From Ancylobacter dichloromethanicus (lineage in GTDB: Bacteria > Pseudomonadota > Alphaproteobacteria > Rhizobiales > Xanthobacteraceae): a stretch of 64,000 nucleotides of DNA. Location of the stretch: positions 104,735 through 168,734 of the forward strand of contig NZ_JAHBGC010000049.1 of assembly GCF_018390645.1 (NCBI RefSeq), written 5' to 3'. Position 1 is the stretch's first letter, and every line of letters starts with the position of its first letter. Shown in pieces: positions 16,388-24,888 of this stretch. The notes beneath the pieces are model-generated. The model had not been told where the DNA came from. It saw only the letters and a list, made by a program, of their open reading frames with translations, and did no database searches. The translations under genes and the position numbers were made by a program.

Positions 16388-18515
16388 GATCGGCATTGCG
16401 ATCCTGCTCGCCATTGCCTTCTGGCTGCTCTGGAGCATGGCCTATGAGATCGTCGTCGGGCTGCGCTGGGCCCCAGCGCGCTTTCCGGGCGAGGGCGCCA
16501 GCCGCTGGGGATTGCTGCGGCTGCAGAATGCCGACCGCTCGGCCGGCTTCTTCCTGGTCGCCTGGCAGCATTTCCATGCCCGTCTTCTTTACCCGGCGAC
16601 ACAGATCGAGGCGCTGATCCGCGCCGGCATTGCGGCGGGGGTGGTCATTGCCCTTGGTCTGGCAGGATGGCTGTTCGCCTTCATCAATCGCCGCCAGATG
16701 CCCTTTGGGGCGGCGCGCTTCGGTACGTTGATGGAGGCGGCGAAGCAGGGCCTGACCGGCAAGCAGGGCATCGTGCTGGGGACGATCGGTGGTGTCACGG
16801 TGCGTTCGGATGAGCCAGCCCACATCCTCGTGGTCGGGCCCTCGCGATCGGGCAAGGGGACCGGGTTCGTGCTGCCGAACGGCTATCTCTGGCAAGGTTC
16901 GGCGGTGTTCTTCGATCCGAAGCGGGAGAATTTCGACGCGCTGGCGAACCACCGCAAGGCCATGGGCAACAAGGTCTTCATGTTCTCGCCGGGCTCCAAT
17001 GACACGCACCGTTACAACCCGCTCGACTTCGTGCGCCGCGACGAGCGCATGGCGACCGATTGCCTGGTCGTCGCTTCCTTCGTGATCCCCGAGAAAGCGG
17101 ATGACACCTGGGCCGGGGCGGGGCGACTGCTGCTATCCGCCCTGATCGGGTATGTGCTCTCGTCGCCGCTGATCACCGGGGCGCAGCACATGCGCACGGT
17201 CGCCCGGATGACGACCACGGGACGGGACATCTCGTCGGTGCTGCGGGCGATCGTGAAGACCGAGCGGCAGCATCTGCCGACCTGGGTGATCGACAATTTC
17301 AACCAGTACATCGCGCTCGAGCCGGAGACCCGCAACAGCGCCGTGTTCAACGTCAACATGGCCATGTCGCTCTGGAACAACGGCTTGATCTCGGCGGCGA
17401 CCGAGACGTCCGACTTCGACATTCGCGAGCTGCGCCGCCAGCCGATGACCATCTTCATCGGCTGCACCATCGCCGAGCTCGCCATCTTCCGTCCGCTGAT
17501 CCGCATCCTGTTCCAGCAGATCCATGATCTGATGATGGTGAGGATCCCGGGCGAGGATGAGCCGCACCAGGTGCTGCTCATGCTCGATGAATTCTACCAT
17601 GTCGGGCGCATGGACTCGCTGATTTCCAAGATTACCATCAGCGCCGGCTATGGCTTCCGCATGGCGATCGTGATGCAGGACATCTCCCAGCTCGATGAGC
17701 TCTATGGCCGCAACACGCGCATCACCACCGTGTCCGGTTCGCAGATCAAGCTGTTCATCCAGATCAACGATCTGGAGACGTCGGATTTCGTGTCCGAGAT
17801 GCTCGGCGAGACGACGCAGGTCTACAAAACGCCGGTGATGCGGCCAGGGCAGGGGATCTTCGCGCCGCGCGCCTGGGCGCCGCACTACACGCCGCGCCCG
17901 CTACGCAGCCCGCTCGAATTGCGCGAGATGTCCGACCGCGTGTCGATCCTGATGGTGAAGAACTCGCGCTCGTTCGAGCTTACCAAGATCCGCCACTATC
18001 TCGACAAGCCCTATCGACGGCCCTACGAGGCGGCGAAGGGAAATCCGCCGGCGTTGCCGAGCCTGCGCGAATGGAAGGATGAGGCATTGGGCGGCGCGAT
18101 CAATCCGGCGCCGGCCGCCGAGAGCACCGAAGACGACACGGTCGCCCGGCCACCGCTCCAAGCCGCCGCGCAACGGGCGCCAAGGCGAAATCCTCAACCC
18201 CCAGGAAAGAAGGCCCCAGCCAAGCGGCAAGCCGCGGCGGAACCCGCTTTCTTTCCGGCGCCGCTGGTGATCACGAGGGTGAAGCCAGTCGAACGACTGG
18301 CCCGCAAGCAGCTCTCGCTTGGTGACCAGCCATTGGTTCCGCCTGGGGAGAATTGCAACATCAGTGATCTACTGGCCGCGTCGGAAAGCGCTCAGCGCCG
18401 CGACTTCGAAGCGATGGCTGCCAGCACCGCGGCAGTTGGTCAGGAAGAGCGGGTCAGGCAAGCGCTGACAACCCTTACCGGGCTGCAGGACGGGTTCGGC
18501 GACGACGCGCCATGA
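16365..18515 (+). CDS. virD4: VirD4/TraG-type coupling protein
   Basis: The ATG at 16365 lies inside the end of virB11. The protein has 716 residues. Two N-terminal membrane spans (about 7-27 and 85-105) anchor it. Walker A GPSRSGKG is at 158-165. Further TraG motifs are SAVFFDPKRENFD, MFSPGSNDTHRYNP, LLMLDEFYHVGRMD (Walker B) and SGSQIKLFIQIND. The C-terminal 120 residues are Pro/Ala-rich and variable and may hold substrate-recognition parts. It links the DNA-relaxase complex to the channel. It is the last gene of the operon, and no relaxase gene follows in this window. Confidence 0.93.
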   Translation: MARVVVYRIGIAILLAIAFWLLWSMAYEIVVGLRWAPARFPGEGASRWGLLRLQNADRSAGFFLVAWQHFHARLLYPATQIEALIRAGIAAGVVIALGLAGWLFAFINRRQMPFGAARFGTLMEAAKQGLTGKQGIVLGTIGGVTVRSDEPAHILVVGPSRSGKGTGFVLPNGYLWQGSAVFFDPKRENFDALANHRKAMGNKVFMFSPGSNDTHRYNPLDFVRRDERMATDCLVVASFVIPEKADDTWAGAGRLLLSALIGYVLSSPLITGAQHMRTVARMTTTGRDISSVLRAIVKTERQHLPTWVIDNFNQYIALEPETRNSAVFNVNMAMSLWNNGLISAATETSDFDIRELRRQPMTIFIGCTIAELAIFRPLIRILFQQIHDLMMVRIPGEDEPHQVLLMLDEFYHVGRMDSLISKITISAGYGFRMAIVMQDISQLDELYGRNTRITTVSGSQIKLFIQINDLETSDFVSEMLGETTQVYKTPVMRPGQGIFAPRAWAPHYTPRPLRSPLELREMSDRVSILMVKNSRSFELTKIRHYLDKPYRRPYEAAKGNPPALPSLREWKDEALGGAINPAPAAESTEDDTVARPPLQAAAQRAPRRNPQPPGKKAPAKRQAAAEPAFFPAPLVITRVKPVERLARKQLSLGDQPLVPPGENCNISDLLAASESAQRRDFEAMAASTAAVGQEERVRQALTTLTGLQDGFGDDAP

Positions 18516-18607
18516 AATATGTAGCCGTGGTCCGCGCGGCCCGCGTCGCTCACCGAGACGAGCTTGAAGCGACGCGATGGCTCTGCTTCTCAGCAGACGC
18601 CGTCCGT

Positions 18608-19129
18608 TCAGAATAGGCCCATCGGGCTCACCATCAACTGATCGGCGGTGCGCTTCTGCTCCTCGCTGAAGCTTGCGTAGAGCGGCTCCACCGCTACTTT
18701 GATCTTTTGGAGCGCTTCCTGGCAAAGAGCCATGGCCTTCTCGATCCGCTCAAGACGCACTGGAAGAGCGCCGTCACGTGCCTGCATCATGCCCTCACGC
18801 ATGCCCATCATCGCCTTCGCGTTGGCTCGCACGGCGTCTGCGAACACGTTCCATTTGGATTCCTGAACGTCGGTGATCTTGATTTCGGTTTTCAAGAATG
18901 CCAGCCGGCCTTCAACGCGCCCGGTCATCATGCCCATCATGGGCATGCCGCCAGTACCCATCATCGACATCATCCCACCCATGGGAATTTGTGATCCGGG
19001 CGCGTTCAAAGGCGTGGCGGGCGCTTCAGCGCCCCCGGCCGGATGGTGCTCATCATTAGCCGAGGCGGGTGACCCTGCGAGGAGCATGGCGCTGAAAAGC
19101 AGGATGGAGATCGAGGGCATCTTGATCAT
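18608..19129 (-). CDS. Spy/CpxP-like periplasmic protein (LTxxQ family)
   Basis: The ATG at 19129 gives 173 residues: a signal peptide (SILLFSAMLLAGSPASA), a His/Pro/Met-rich stretch with repeated MG(G)MM, and a helical domain. That domain has LKTEIKITDVQESKW, a variant of the LTxxQ motif, and a second helical pair with SFSEEQKRTADQL. Spy-like proteins are periplasmic chaperones induced by envelope stress or metals. The Met- and His-rich linker could bind copper; this is inference. An ATG at 19162 is an alternative start. It is on the opposite strand to virD4 and 92 bases from its stop, marking a change of region. Confidence 0.7.
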   Translation of the reverse strand: MIKMPSISILLFSAMLLAGSPASANDEHHPAGGAEAPATPLNAPGSQIPMGGMMSMMGTGGMPMMGMMTGRVEGRLAFLKTEIKITDVQESKWNVFADAVRANAKAMMGMREGMMQARDGALPVRLERIEKAMALCQEALQKIKVAVEPLYASFSEEQKRTADQLMVSPMGLF

Positions 19130-19204
19130 CGGAGCCGATTCCTTCGCGTTGTGAGTTGTCATGACAGGGCGGAGCCTGCTACGGCGAGGCCCGAAACTCG
19201 CTGT

Positions 19205-19867
19205 TCAACCTTGGCCGGCGTGGCTACTTTTCGGGCCGCCGAGCCGTGGAATGAAGCCCGGCACGTCTCGCATATAGCGTTCATAGTCAGAGCCAAATTC
19301 CCCCAAAGACTCGCGTTCTTCGGCGCGGGCAAGACGCACGTACATGAACACCAGCACCGGGAACATCGCGAGGGTCAGCAAGGTCGGCCATTGCAGCAGG
19401 AAGCCGAACATCACCAGCACGAAGCCGACATATTGCGGATGCCGCACATAAGCGTAGGCGCCGGTGGTGGCGAGCGTTTGATGGCGCTGTGCCTCGTAGA
19501 GCACCTTCCAGCCGGCCGAGATCAGGATAAAGCCGCCACCGATGAATGCGAAGCTCAGGAGGTGAAATGGCCCGAAATGCGGATTGGCTCTCCAGCCGAA
19601 CATCTCCTCGAGAAGATGCCCGGCGTCATGGGAGAACCAATCGACTCCCGGAAAGCGGCTCTGTAGCCAGCCGGAGAGCAGATAGATCGTCAGCGGGAAC
19701 CCATACATCTCGGTGAAAAGCGCGACCAGAAAGGCGCTGAAGGCGCCGAAGGACCGCCAGTCGCGCTTTGTCTGCGGCTTGAAAAAACTGAAGGCGAAGA
19801 AGATGAAGATCGCCGAATTGATAATCACCAGTGACCAGAGGCCATAGGCAGGAACATCGTCGTGCAT
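19205..19867 (-). CDS. ICMT-like membrane methyltransferase
   Basis: The ATG at 19867 with GGAGGT upstream gives a 220-residue protein with about five membrane spans. The C-terminal part has GAYAYVRHPQYVGFVLVMFGFLLQWPTLLT and, later, EERESLGEFGSDYERYMRDVPGFIP, cut here to state the pattern: YVRHPxYxG and E-x-x-L-x-x-x-F-G-x-x-Y. These are the SAM-binding marks of isoprenylcysteine carboxyl methyltransferase and PEMT-like proteins. The natural substrate is unknown. It lies 28 bases downstream of the DUF2933 gene in the same direction, a pairing common in stress and metal islands. Confidence 0.75.
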   Translation of the reverse strand: MHDDVPAYGLWSLVIINSAIFIFFAFSFFKPQTKRDWRSFGAFSAFLVALFTEMYGFPLTIYLLSGWLQSRFPGVDWFSHDAGHLLEEMFGWRANPHFGPFHLLSFAFIGGGFILISAGWKVLYEAQRHQTLATTGAYAYVRHPQYVGFVLVMFGFLLQWPTLLTLAMFPVLVFMYVRLARAEERESLGEFGSDYERYMRDVPGFIPRLGGPKSSHAGQG

Positions 19868-19895
19868 GGTCGACCTCCGGACCGTTGATCGCGGC

Positions 19896-20177
19896 TCAAT
19901 GTTTGTGAGGCTGGTTCTGGCCGGCATCCGCCGATCCGCTGCCGCTGTCGTTGCTTCCTCCCCGTCCGCCGTGGCCGCCATGCCCGCCATGCATGAAAAC
20001 ATGCATCAACGGGCAGGCGAGGATCAGCAGGAACGGCCAATACCCCAAATACGGGATGAGATGCGCGCGATGCTCGGTCAGAAGATAGAAGCCGCCGATC
20101 GCGAGAAAACCGATCAGGACCCAATTTGCGCGGGAGCGAAAGAAGCCACCCTCACCACCATGACCGCCGTGTTCCAT
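19896..20177 (-). CDS. DUF2933-type small membrane protein
   Basis: The start at 20177 follows GGTGGAG, giving 93 residues. The N-terminus is His/Gly-rich (MEHGGHGGEGG). Two hydrophobic segments (WVLIGFLAIGGFYLLTEHRA and YWPFLLILACPLMHVFMHGG) and a His/Gly/Ser tail follow. This match to DUF2933 proteins is by the tandem spans, the CPLMH motif and the poly-His/Gly ends. Function is unknown; neighbours in other genomes are metal and methyltransferase genes. A FNR-like box lies about 158 bases upstream. Confidence 0.65.
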   Translation of the reverse strand: MEHGGHGGEGGFFRSRANWVLIGFLAIGGFYLLTEHRAHLIPYLGYWPFLLILACPLMHVFMHGGHGGHGGRGGSNDSGSGSADAGQNQPHKH

Positions 20178-20328
20178 TGGAAACTCCACCCACGTCAGAC
20201 CAGGACGCACCGGCACGCCCTGCAACCGTCCAGAGGTCGCTAGACGATGCAGGCTTGCATCGGCCAGACGCCATCCTCCGAGCGACACGACAGCGCTCGA
20301 ACCATGGCCGGCCATCTGTTCTGAATCT

Positions 20329-20342
20329 TTGATCCCGGTTAA
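20329..20342. promoter_or_regulatory. FNR/FixK-like box TTGATCCCGGTTAA
   Basis: TTGAT-N4-GTTAA keeps the full left half of the FNR consensus TTGAT-N4-ATCAA and three of five bases of the right half. Its centre is about 158 bases upstream of the DUF2933 start at 20177, so a leader would be long. It is the weakest-placed of the set. Confidence 0.45.
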
Positions 20343-20416
20343 ACATCCGCCGAGTGTGGATCGATGCAGCAGGACCGATCAGATGCCTCGCCTGCCCCGG
20401 CCCGTGGCAGCCGGCG

Positions 20417-20764
20417 TCATGCTGCAACGAGAGCGGAAAAGCAGGCCACGAGTTCCTGGATCGTCCTCACGCACGAGCCGAGCCTCACGTCGATCCCAGC
20501 AGCACAAAGTCTCTGTTTCTCTGGCTCGCCGATAAAGCCGCAGATCAAGCGACCTGGTCTGGCTGCGACAATGAGATCGCATACCGCTGCGGACGTGCGC
20601 TGCGGGTTGGCGCGGAATTCTGTCGCGCCCGTGGCGGTATCGACGATCCATATTCCATCGCACTTGCCGAAGAAGGGGCAGAGTGCTGGGCCCGCGTCGG
20701 ATTTCATCACGATGATCGCAATGCGATTTGCCGGCGGGGGTGGTACGCAGGCGGACCTAGCCAT
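20417..20764 (-). CDS. NifX/NifB-like (dinitrogenase FeMo-cofactor biosynthesis family) protein
   Basis: The ATG at 20764 has GAGGAA upstream and yields 115 residues. The pattern NRIAIIVMKSDAGPALCPFFGKCDGIWIVDT, with later NPQRTSAAVCDLIVA, GRLICGFIGEPEKQRLCAAGIDVRLG and IQELVACF, follows the NifX/NafY fold in order; the strand ending FGKCD..IVD is the clearest mark. Such domains bind iron-molybdenum precursors or act as small regulators. No nif gene is in this window, so nitrogenase function is not implied. An FNR-like box is centred 69 bases upstream of the start. Confidence 0.65.
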   Translation of the reverse strand: MARSACVPPPPANRIAIIVMKSDAGPALCPFFGKCDGIWIVDTATGATEFRANPQRTSAAVCDLIVAARPGRLICGFIGEPEKQRLCAAGIDVRLGSCVRTIQELVACFSALVAA

Positions 20765-20826
20765 CGGTTCCTCGTTTGAACACCAGCAGAGTCGGGCAAT
20801 TATGGGACCGGCTAACATATCGGACT

Positions 20827-20840
20827 TTAAACTCGATCAA
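20827..20840 (-). promoter_or_regulatory. FNR/FixK-like box TTAAACTCGATCAA
   Basis: The right half ATCAA is perfect, and the left half is TTAAA instead of TTGAT. The centre is 69 bases upstream of the NifX-like start codon, close to the 65-71 base distance seen at the boxes of three other genes, which fits activation from -41.5 with a leader of about 28 bases. Confidence 0.6.
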
Positions 20841-20950
20841 ACATTCGCGCGGGCAGCGCGGCATGACATCATCTGCCGAGCATCCGACGGGCGGCCGCAG
20901 AGTTGCCCCGCGCGCAGGTTTCCGGGCGGTTGATGCGCCCCGCCCGGCAT

Positions 20951-20964
20951 TTGATTTCAATCAA
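20951..20964 (+). promoter_or_regulatory. Perfect FNR consensus box TTGATTTCAATCAA
   Basis: Both half-sites match the FNR consensus TTGAT-N4-ATCAA exactly. It is centred 106 bases upstream of the Cys-rich protein at 21064 and 193 bases upstream of the NifX-like start on the other strand. It is the best single box in the window. Confidence 0.7.
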
Positions 20965-21063
20965 TCTCGCCGGGCCTTTCCCCGTATAGGTTTCCGCCGG
21001 GCAAATTGGTAGCTGCGGGGCGGTGTGATAGCCTCCGGTTCTGGCCTTCTTGGAAAGAGGCGG

Positions 21064-21429
21064 ATGCTGCGGTTCCTCGCCATACTGATCTTCGCCACAG
21101 CGATCATCATGACGCTGAGCGGGCGGAGTATGGCCGGGACAGTAGCGATCACTGCTGATGCGACCATGGTGGTTGTGAGCGCTTCTGGCCTTGGGCCCCA
21201 CAGTGACGAATGCGACGACTGTCCGGAGTGTCCAAATTCGGACAAGCCCTGCTGTCCGATGAGTACCTGCTCCTGCCCGGCCACCTGCTCAACGAGCTTG
21301 GCGCCCCTCCCTAGCAGCCTCGCGGCCCATGCCTTCGAGCGCTCTTCAGTAGGGATGGGGTCCGAAGAAGCCGACCCAGGCTCGGTCATCCCCGGACTCG
21401 ACCCCCCAGTTCCTCGGCGCTCGACCTAG
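21064..21429 (+). CDS. Exported or membrane-anchored Cys-rich protein of unknown function
   Basis: The ATG at 21064, with GGAAAGAGG upstream, gives 121 residues. The first 38 form a signal or anchor (MLRFLAILIFATAIIMTLSG). Around residues 55-80 there are ten cysteines in DECDDCPECPNSDKPCC and MSTCSCPATC, a pattern suggestive of metal or Fe-S binding outside the cytoplasm. The tail is polar and ends GLDPPVPRRS. I do not recognise a family by name, although similar Cys-dense exported proteins occur near copper genes. A perfect FNR box lies about 100 bases upstream, so oxygen-limited expression is likely. Confidence 0.5.
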   Translation: MLRFLAILIFATAIIMTLSGRSMAGTVAITADATMVVVSASGLGPHSDECDDCPECPNSDKPCCPMSTCSCPATCSTSLAPLPSSLAAHAFERSSVGMGSEEADPGSVIPGLDPPVPRRST

Positions 21430-21771
21430 CGGGTCGATCGGCCCAGCGGAGCGCGATCTAGCTGCCAACGGTCCACGCCCTGCGCGGATCGGGAGCGTGG
21501 CTTGATTGTTCCATTCCCGCTGGCGTCGCGCCGCCGAAGCGGCCGGCCGAGCCGGGCGACCTGGTCAGATGGATTCAACCTTCCAGGTGAAACCGACCAG
21601 ATCGAGGACTGTAATATGACTCCGAGCCAAGCGTCTTATTTGGAGAGCACTATCCGAGCGTCGCGGGATCACGCCCATGGCCGATACGACGGTCTGCAAC
21701 CCGGGGTGGTCCGGTCCCCAGTTCCTTGGGGAACCGCAAACACGATCAGTGATGCGGAAAGGAACGCCCGT
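21430..21771. other. 342-base gap before the Crp/Fnr gene
   Basis: No convincing gene is seen. An upstream in-frame extension of the regulator exists from 21502, with an ATG at 21616, but it has poor start signals and a basic, unconserved-looking sequence. I found no FNR-like box here, so the regulator does not appear to share the box-based control of its neighbours. Confidence 0.5.
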
Positions 21772-22533
21772 ATGCCGATGCCTGGGAATGGCACGACGAA
21801 GCAACCCCCGGGCTGTGAGGCTTGCTTCGCGCGGGCTAACCGGGGTTTGTGCGGCGATTGCCAGCCGGGATCGCCCTGTGTGATCGCGAGTTACAAATCT
21901 GCTGATCGGGAATTCAAGGCCGGCCAGGATCTCTTCAGCCTCGGTGAGCCGTGCGATTCGATCTACAATCTCCTTGAAGGTTGGGTCATTCTCTATAATT
22001 TATTGGAAGATGGGCGACGGCAGATTTTGCACTTCGCATTGCCGGGCGCCGTGCTTGGATTCCATCCTGGCGGCGGCGCGATGATGACATTTGGCGCGCA
22101 AGCCTTGACGGATATCGTCGTCAGCACAATTCCGCGCAAGGCGCTTCCACCGATCGTCAAACAGCAGCCGGAGTTCGGTCTGCGGCTTGCCTGGCTGATC
22201 GCGCGCGATTGCACCCTGGCTTATGACCGTCTTACCAGCATTGGGCGGCATTCAGCCCGTGAGCGTGTTGCCCACCTGCTGCTCAAGCTGTTCGTCCGCT
22301 ACCGCGCGCAATGGCCGGGCAGTCATATCGAGGAGATGCATCTTCCGCTGACCCAAGAAGATATCGGAGATGCGACGGGTCTGACCTTCGTTCATGTCAA
22401 CCGGGTGCTAAGGGATCTGCGAAAGGATAGGATCCTGGAATTCCATTATCGACGGCTCCGGATCCTCGATCCGGACAAACTCGTCGACGTTGCAGGTCTT
22501 GACCCTCAGCTCGTGATGTCCTGGATCCGCTGA
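21772..22533 (+). CDS. Crp/Fnr-family regulator with Cys-rich N-terminus
   Basis: The ATG at 21772, with AAGGA nine bases upstream, gives 253 residues. The N-terminus has five cysteines: CEACFARANRGLCGDC plus SPC. The cyclic-nucleotide-binding fold follows (LFSLGEPCDSIYNLLEGWV, ALPGAVLGFHPG). The C-terminal winged helix has LPLTQEDIGDATGLTFVHVNRVLRDLRK in two pieces of the HTH. The recognition helix reads TFVHVNRVL, where FNR has TVETISRLL and FixK has TIETVSR. The Glu and Ser that read TTGAT are therefore absent, so it may bind another site. The cysteine spacing (C-x2-C-x8-C-x2-C) is not that of FNR. A redox or Fe-S role is inference. Confidence 0.8.
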   Translation: MPMPGNGTTKQPPGCEACFARANRGLCGDCQPGSPCVIASYKSADREFKAGQDLFSLGEPCDSIYNLLEGWVILYNLLEDGRRQILHFALPGAVLGFHPGGGAMMTFGAQALTDIVVSTIPRKALPPIVKQQPEFGLRLAWLIARDCTLAYDRLTSIGRHSARERVAHLLLKLFVRYRAQWPGSHIEEMHLPLTQEDIGDATGLTFVHVNRVLRDLRKDRILEFHYRRLRILDPDKLVDVAGLDPQLVMSWIR

Positions 22534-22717
22534 TGGACGATCGACCGGGACAATATTGGATGGAGCGGGCGGAATGTCCGATCCAGCCTTGTTGCGAGCT
22601 GCCGCGTCATGCTCCTTCGGCTCCATTGTTGCGCAAAGACAACCGCTGATCTTCCGTCACCAGCGGCCCCTTTGCGTTGCGGCGTCACGGGTCGCGTCTG
22701 CGCCCAAAGATGCGATC

Positions 22718-22974
22718 TCACTCCACGACAAGCCTGTCCGTGAATATCCCCATCTGGCAGCCGAAGCCGAATTTGCCGGGCTTGTCTGGCATGGTCTCCA
22801 CCCGAACCGTCTGTCCGGCCGACAGGTCCGCGCGCTTATTGAGTCAGCGAAAGCGACCTTCTCGGAACAGAGCGCCGTCTCCTCCCGCGGAAACGTTCAA
22901 TTGCACCGGCTTGCCATGGCGAACGACGACGGTGTCAAGCTTATACGGCCGGTGGCGCTGCTGGCCGAGCCGAG
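22718..22974 (-). pseudogene. Cupredoxin-domain remnant with an in-frame stop
   Basis: Read on the minus strand, the frame gives YKLDTVVVRHGKPVQLNVS, a stretch ending GALFREGRFR, a TGA, then NKRADLSAGQTVRVE and PGKFGFGCQMGIFTDRLVVE before a TGA at 22718-22720. The order (V-x-x-G-x-P-V-x-L ... L-x-x-G-x-T-V ... PG-x-x-x-F-x-C-x-M-x-x ... LVVE) matches cupredoxin_1 domains of copper or heavy-metal proteins. Length on both sides of the stop fits with no gap. No start or signal peptide is visible, and the 5' end runs into the DUF3141 gene. It is most likely a broken remnant. Confidence 0.5.
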
Positions 22975-24761
22975 GCGGGAACATCGTAAAGCGCCTGGAA
23001 GACCCGTTCCTCCGTCGCGTCGCGCTGCCTGCGGCCGTTTTCGATCACCTCGGAGACACGGTCAATCGCCTCCCGCTCACGACGGAGATTGGCATCGTCC
23101 TCCGGCAGCGGCTGGCGGCGCTGCTCGATCAGACGCGCGAGCGCAGCGACGCCACGCATCCACGGACTGAAGGATTCCGACAGCAGGTAGCGGCTCGTGC
23201 GCATCGGATGGAGCCATTCGAGCGTCGCTGCGGTCCAGGGATTGGAGGCCATGCGCACGAACGGGCTGACCATGGTCTTGTAGAATTGCTCGTTCACCTC
23301 TGAAAGATGGCGAACCTGCTCGAACTCCGCGCGCGGCGTCGCGAACCGAAGATCCTCGACACGCCGCTCTTCGAACCGGACCGAGTATTCCGGCTTATGG
23401 CAGTCGGGATTGCCGGTCGGATTGTCGATCTTCATCTCGTAGAGACCGGGGGCGAGGGTCTCGATTTCGCCGAGGCTTTCGAGGATCGCGCGATGTTCGA
23501 ACCGCGCCACCTTGGCTGACACGAAAATGCCGAGATGGCCCGCATGGGGGTTCGTCAGGTAGACAATGCGCTGACCGGCGGCCTTGAGATCGCTCGTATC
23601 CTTGTACACCACCGGGATCCAGCCGAGCGCCTGGTGCGGCGGGGTGATGTTGTCGCCGTAGGACGCGAAGATCACCAGCGGATTGCGAATACGCCGAAGG
23701 TCGGCGACGCAACCCTCGCAGATCCGCATCTTGCCCTCCTCGAGGCGATTGCCGATGAAGAGGTTCTCGACGATGGCGACGATCTCTTCCCGGCTGAGGA
23801 AATAGAAGCCATTCCACCACCGCTCGAACTCGAGGAAGCGCTCCCGTTCCGTGTCGACATGCGTAAACAGGTTGGCGTATTTCTCCCAGACGGCTTCGGG
23901 CTGAAGGTTTTCGAAATTGAAGGCGAGCCACGCACCGTCCAGGCGGCCGTCGTTGAGATCGGCGAGAAGGTGGGTGGCCCAGACGCCGCCGAGCAGCCCG
24001 CCCGCGTTCCGCATCGGATTGACGCCCGATTCTCCCGCCCAATAGGAGAGCGGAGAGCCGTTGAGCACGGCGGGGCCGACCAAGCCTTCGCAATCCGCCG
24101 AGAGCAGGGTGATCGCCCAGCCGGCCTGACAGTTGCCATAGAGCACCGGAGGCTTGCCGGGGTGACGTTTGACCACGTCCTCGACGAAGCGTCCGAGCGC
24201 ATGCAGCACATCCGCCAGGGTCTGGCCCACGCAGGGTTCCGGAAAGAAGGAAACGAAATAGACCGGATAGCCCTCGTGCATGGCGATCCCAACCTCGGAG
24301 TCGCGCTTCAAGCCGCCGATGCCGGGCCCATGGCCGGCTCGAGGGTCGAGGATGACGACGGGTGGCTTCGCCGGATCGATACAATCCTCGATGCAATCGT
24401 CGCCGATCCGGGTGATCCGCAGGAGGGCGTAGTTGACAGGTCGTTCGAAACGGCGGGCATCGACCAGCGTCTCATAGTCGAAGTCGAGAAGCGGCGGTTT
24501 GCCGGCGCGCTCATGGGCGATCATGTTGTTGGCACGCTGGCGCAGCGTGTCCCAAAACAGAATCGACCGTTCAAAGACATCCCTCTGATAGGCCAAGGGA
24601 TCACCGATGTTGATCGGCAGCCCGGCTGGATTCGCCGCGACGGCCGGTTCCAGGCTTTTCACCGTAGCGGCCGCTACGGTAGCCCGCCGAACAGCCAATT
24701 GCCGACCCGGCGACGCCTTCGGCTGGTCAATCAGCGCGGAATCCGATCTTGCTTCGGCCAT
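22941..24761 (-). CDS. DUF3141 protein, PhaC-like alpha/beta hydrolase
   Basis: The preferred start at 24761 has GGAG six bases upstream and gives 606 residues; in-frame ATGs at 24767-24776 are alternatives. The PhaC-like core has VVILDPRAGHGPGIGGL, YPVYFVSFFPEPCVGQTLAD and the nucleophile box YGNCQAGWA, resembling the G-x-C-x-G lipase box of PHA synthases. Later NPLVIFASYGDNITPP and TNPHAGHLGIFVS supply the Asp and His of a triad. DUF3141 proteins are often called PHA synthetase-like, but I know of no demonstrated polymerase activity. It closes an operon with phasin, phaA and phaB, which supports a storage-polymer role. It lacks the extra C-terminal domain of longer relatives. Confidence 0.75.
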   Translation of the reverse strand: MAEARSDSALIDQPKASPGRQLAVRRATVAAATVKSLEPAVAANPAGLPINIGDPLAYQRDVFERSILFWDTLRQRANNMIAHERAGKPPLLDFDYETLVDARRFERPVNYALLRITRIGDDCIEDCIDPAKPPVVILDPRAGHGPGIGGLKRDSEVGIAMHEGYPVYFVSFFPEPCVGQTLADVLHALGRFVEDVVKRHPGKPPVLYGNCQAGWAITLLSADCEGLVGPAVLNGSPLSYWAGESGVNPMRNAGGLLGGVWATHLLADLNDGRLDGAWLAFNFENLQPEAVWEKYANLFTHVDTERERFLEFERWWNGFYFLSREEIVAIVENLFIGNRLEEGKMRICEGCVADLRRIRNPLVIFASYGDNITPPHQALGWIPVVYKDTSDLKAAGQRIVYLTNPHAGHLGIFVSAKVARFEHRAILESLGEIETLAPGLYEMKIDNPTGNPDCHKPEYSVRFEERRVEDLRFATPRAEFEQVRHLSEVNEQFYKTMVSPFVRMASNPWTAATLEWLHPMRTSRYLLSESFSPWMRGVAALARLIEQRRQPLPEDDANLRREREAIDRVSEVIENGRRQRDATEERVFQALYDVPASARPAAPPAV

Positions 24762-24888
24762 CACCATCTCCATCATCTGATCTTTAGGGCGAGGAAGTTG
24801 AACAGCGGCCAGAAATCCGGCTGCTGTGCCAGCCGCACGCCACGGTCTCGGCAAGACCCCGCGGGACGCTCTTCAACACTATATGCGG

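Noticed and set aside
20364..20933. Rightward open frame across the NifX-like gene
   Set aside because: The minus-strand frame has the NifX pattern, a good ribosome site and an upstream box; the plus frame has none of these.
22718..22974. Selenocysteine at the in-frame TGA of the cupredoxin remnant
   Set aside because: The position does not match a family cysteine, no start or signal peptide is present, and no selenocysteine insertion element was seen.
22556..23303. Two rightward open frames over the end of the DUF3141 gene
   Set aside because: They are antisense shadows of the DUF3141 gene and of the cupredoxin remnant, with Arg/Pro-rich products and no ribosome sites.
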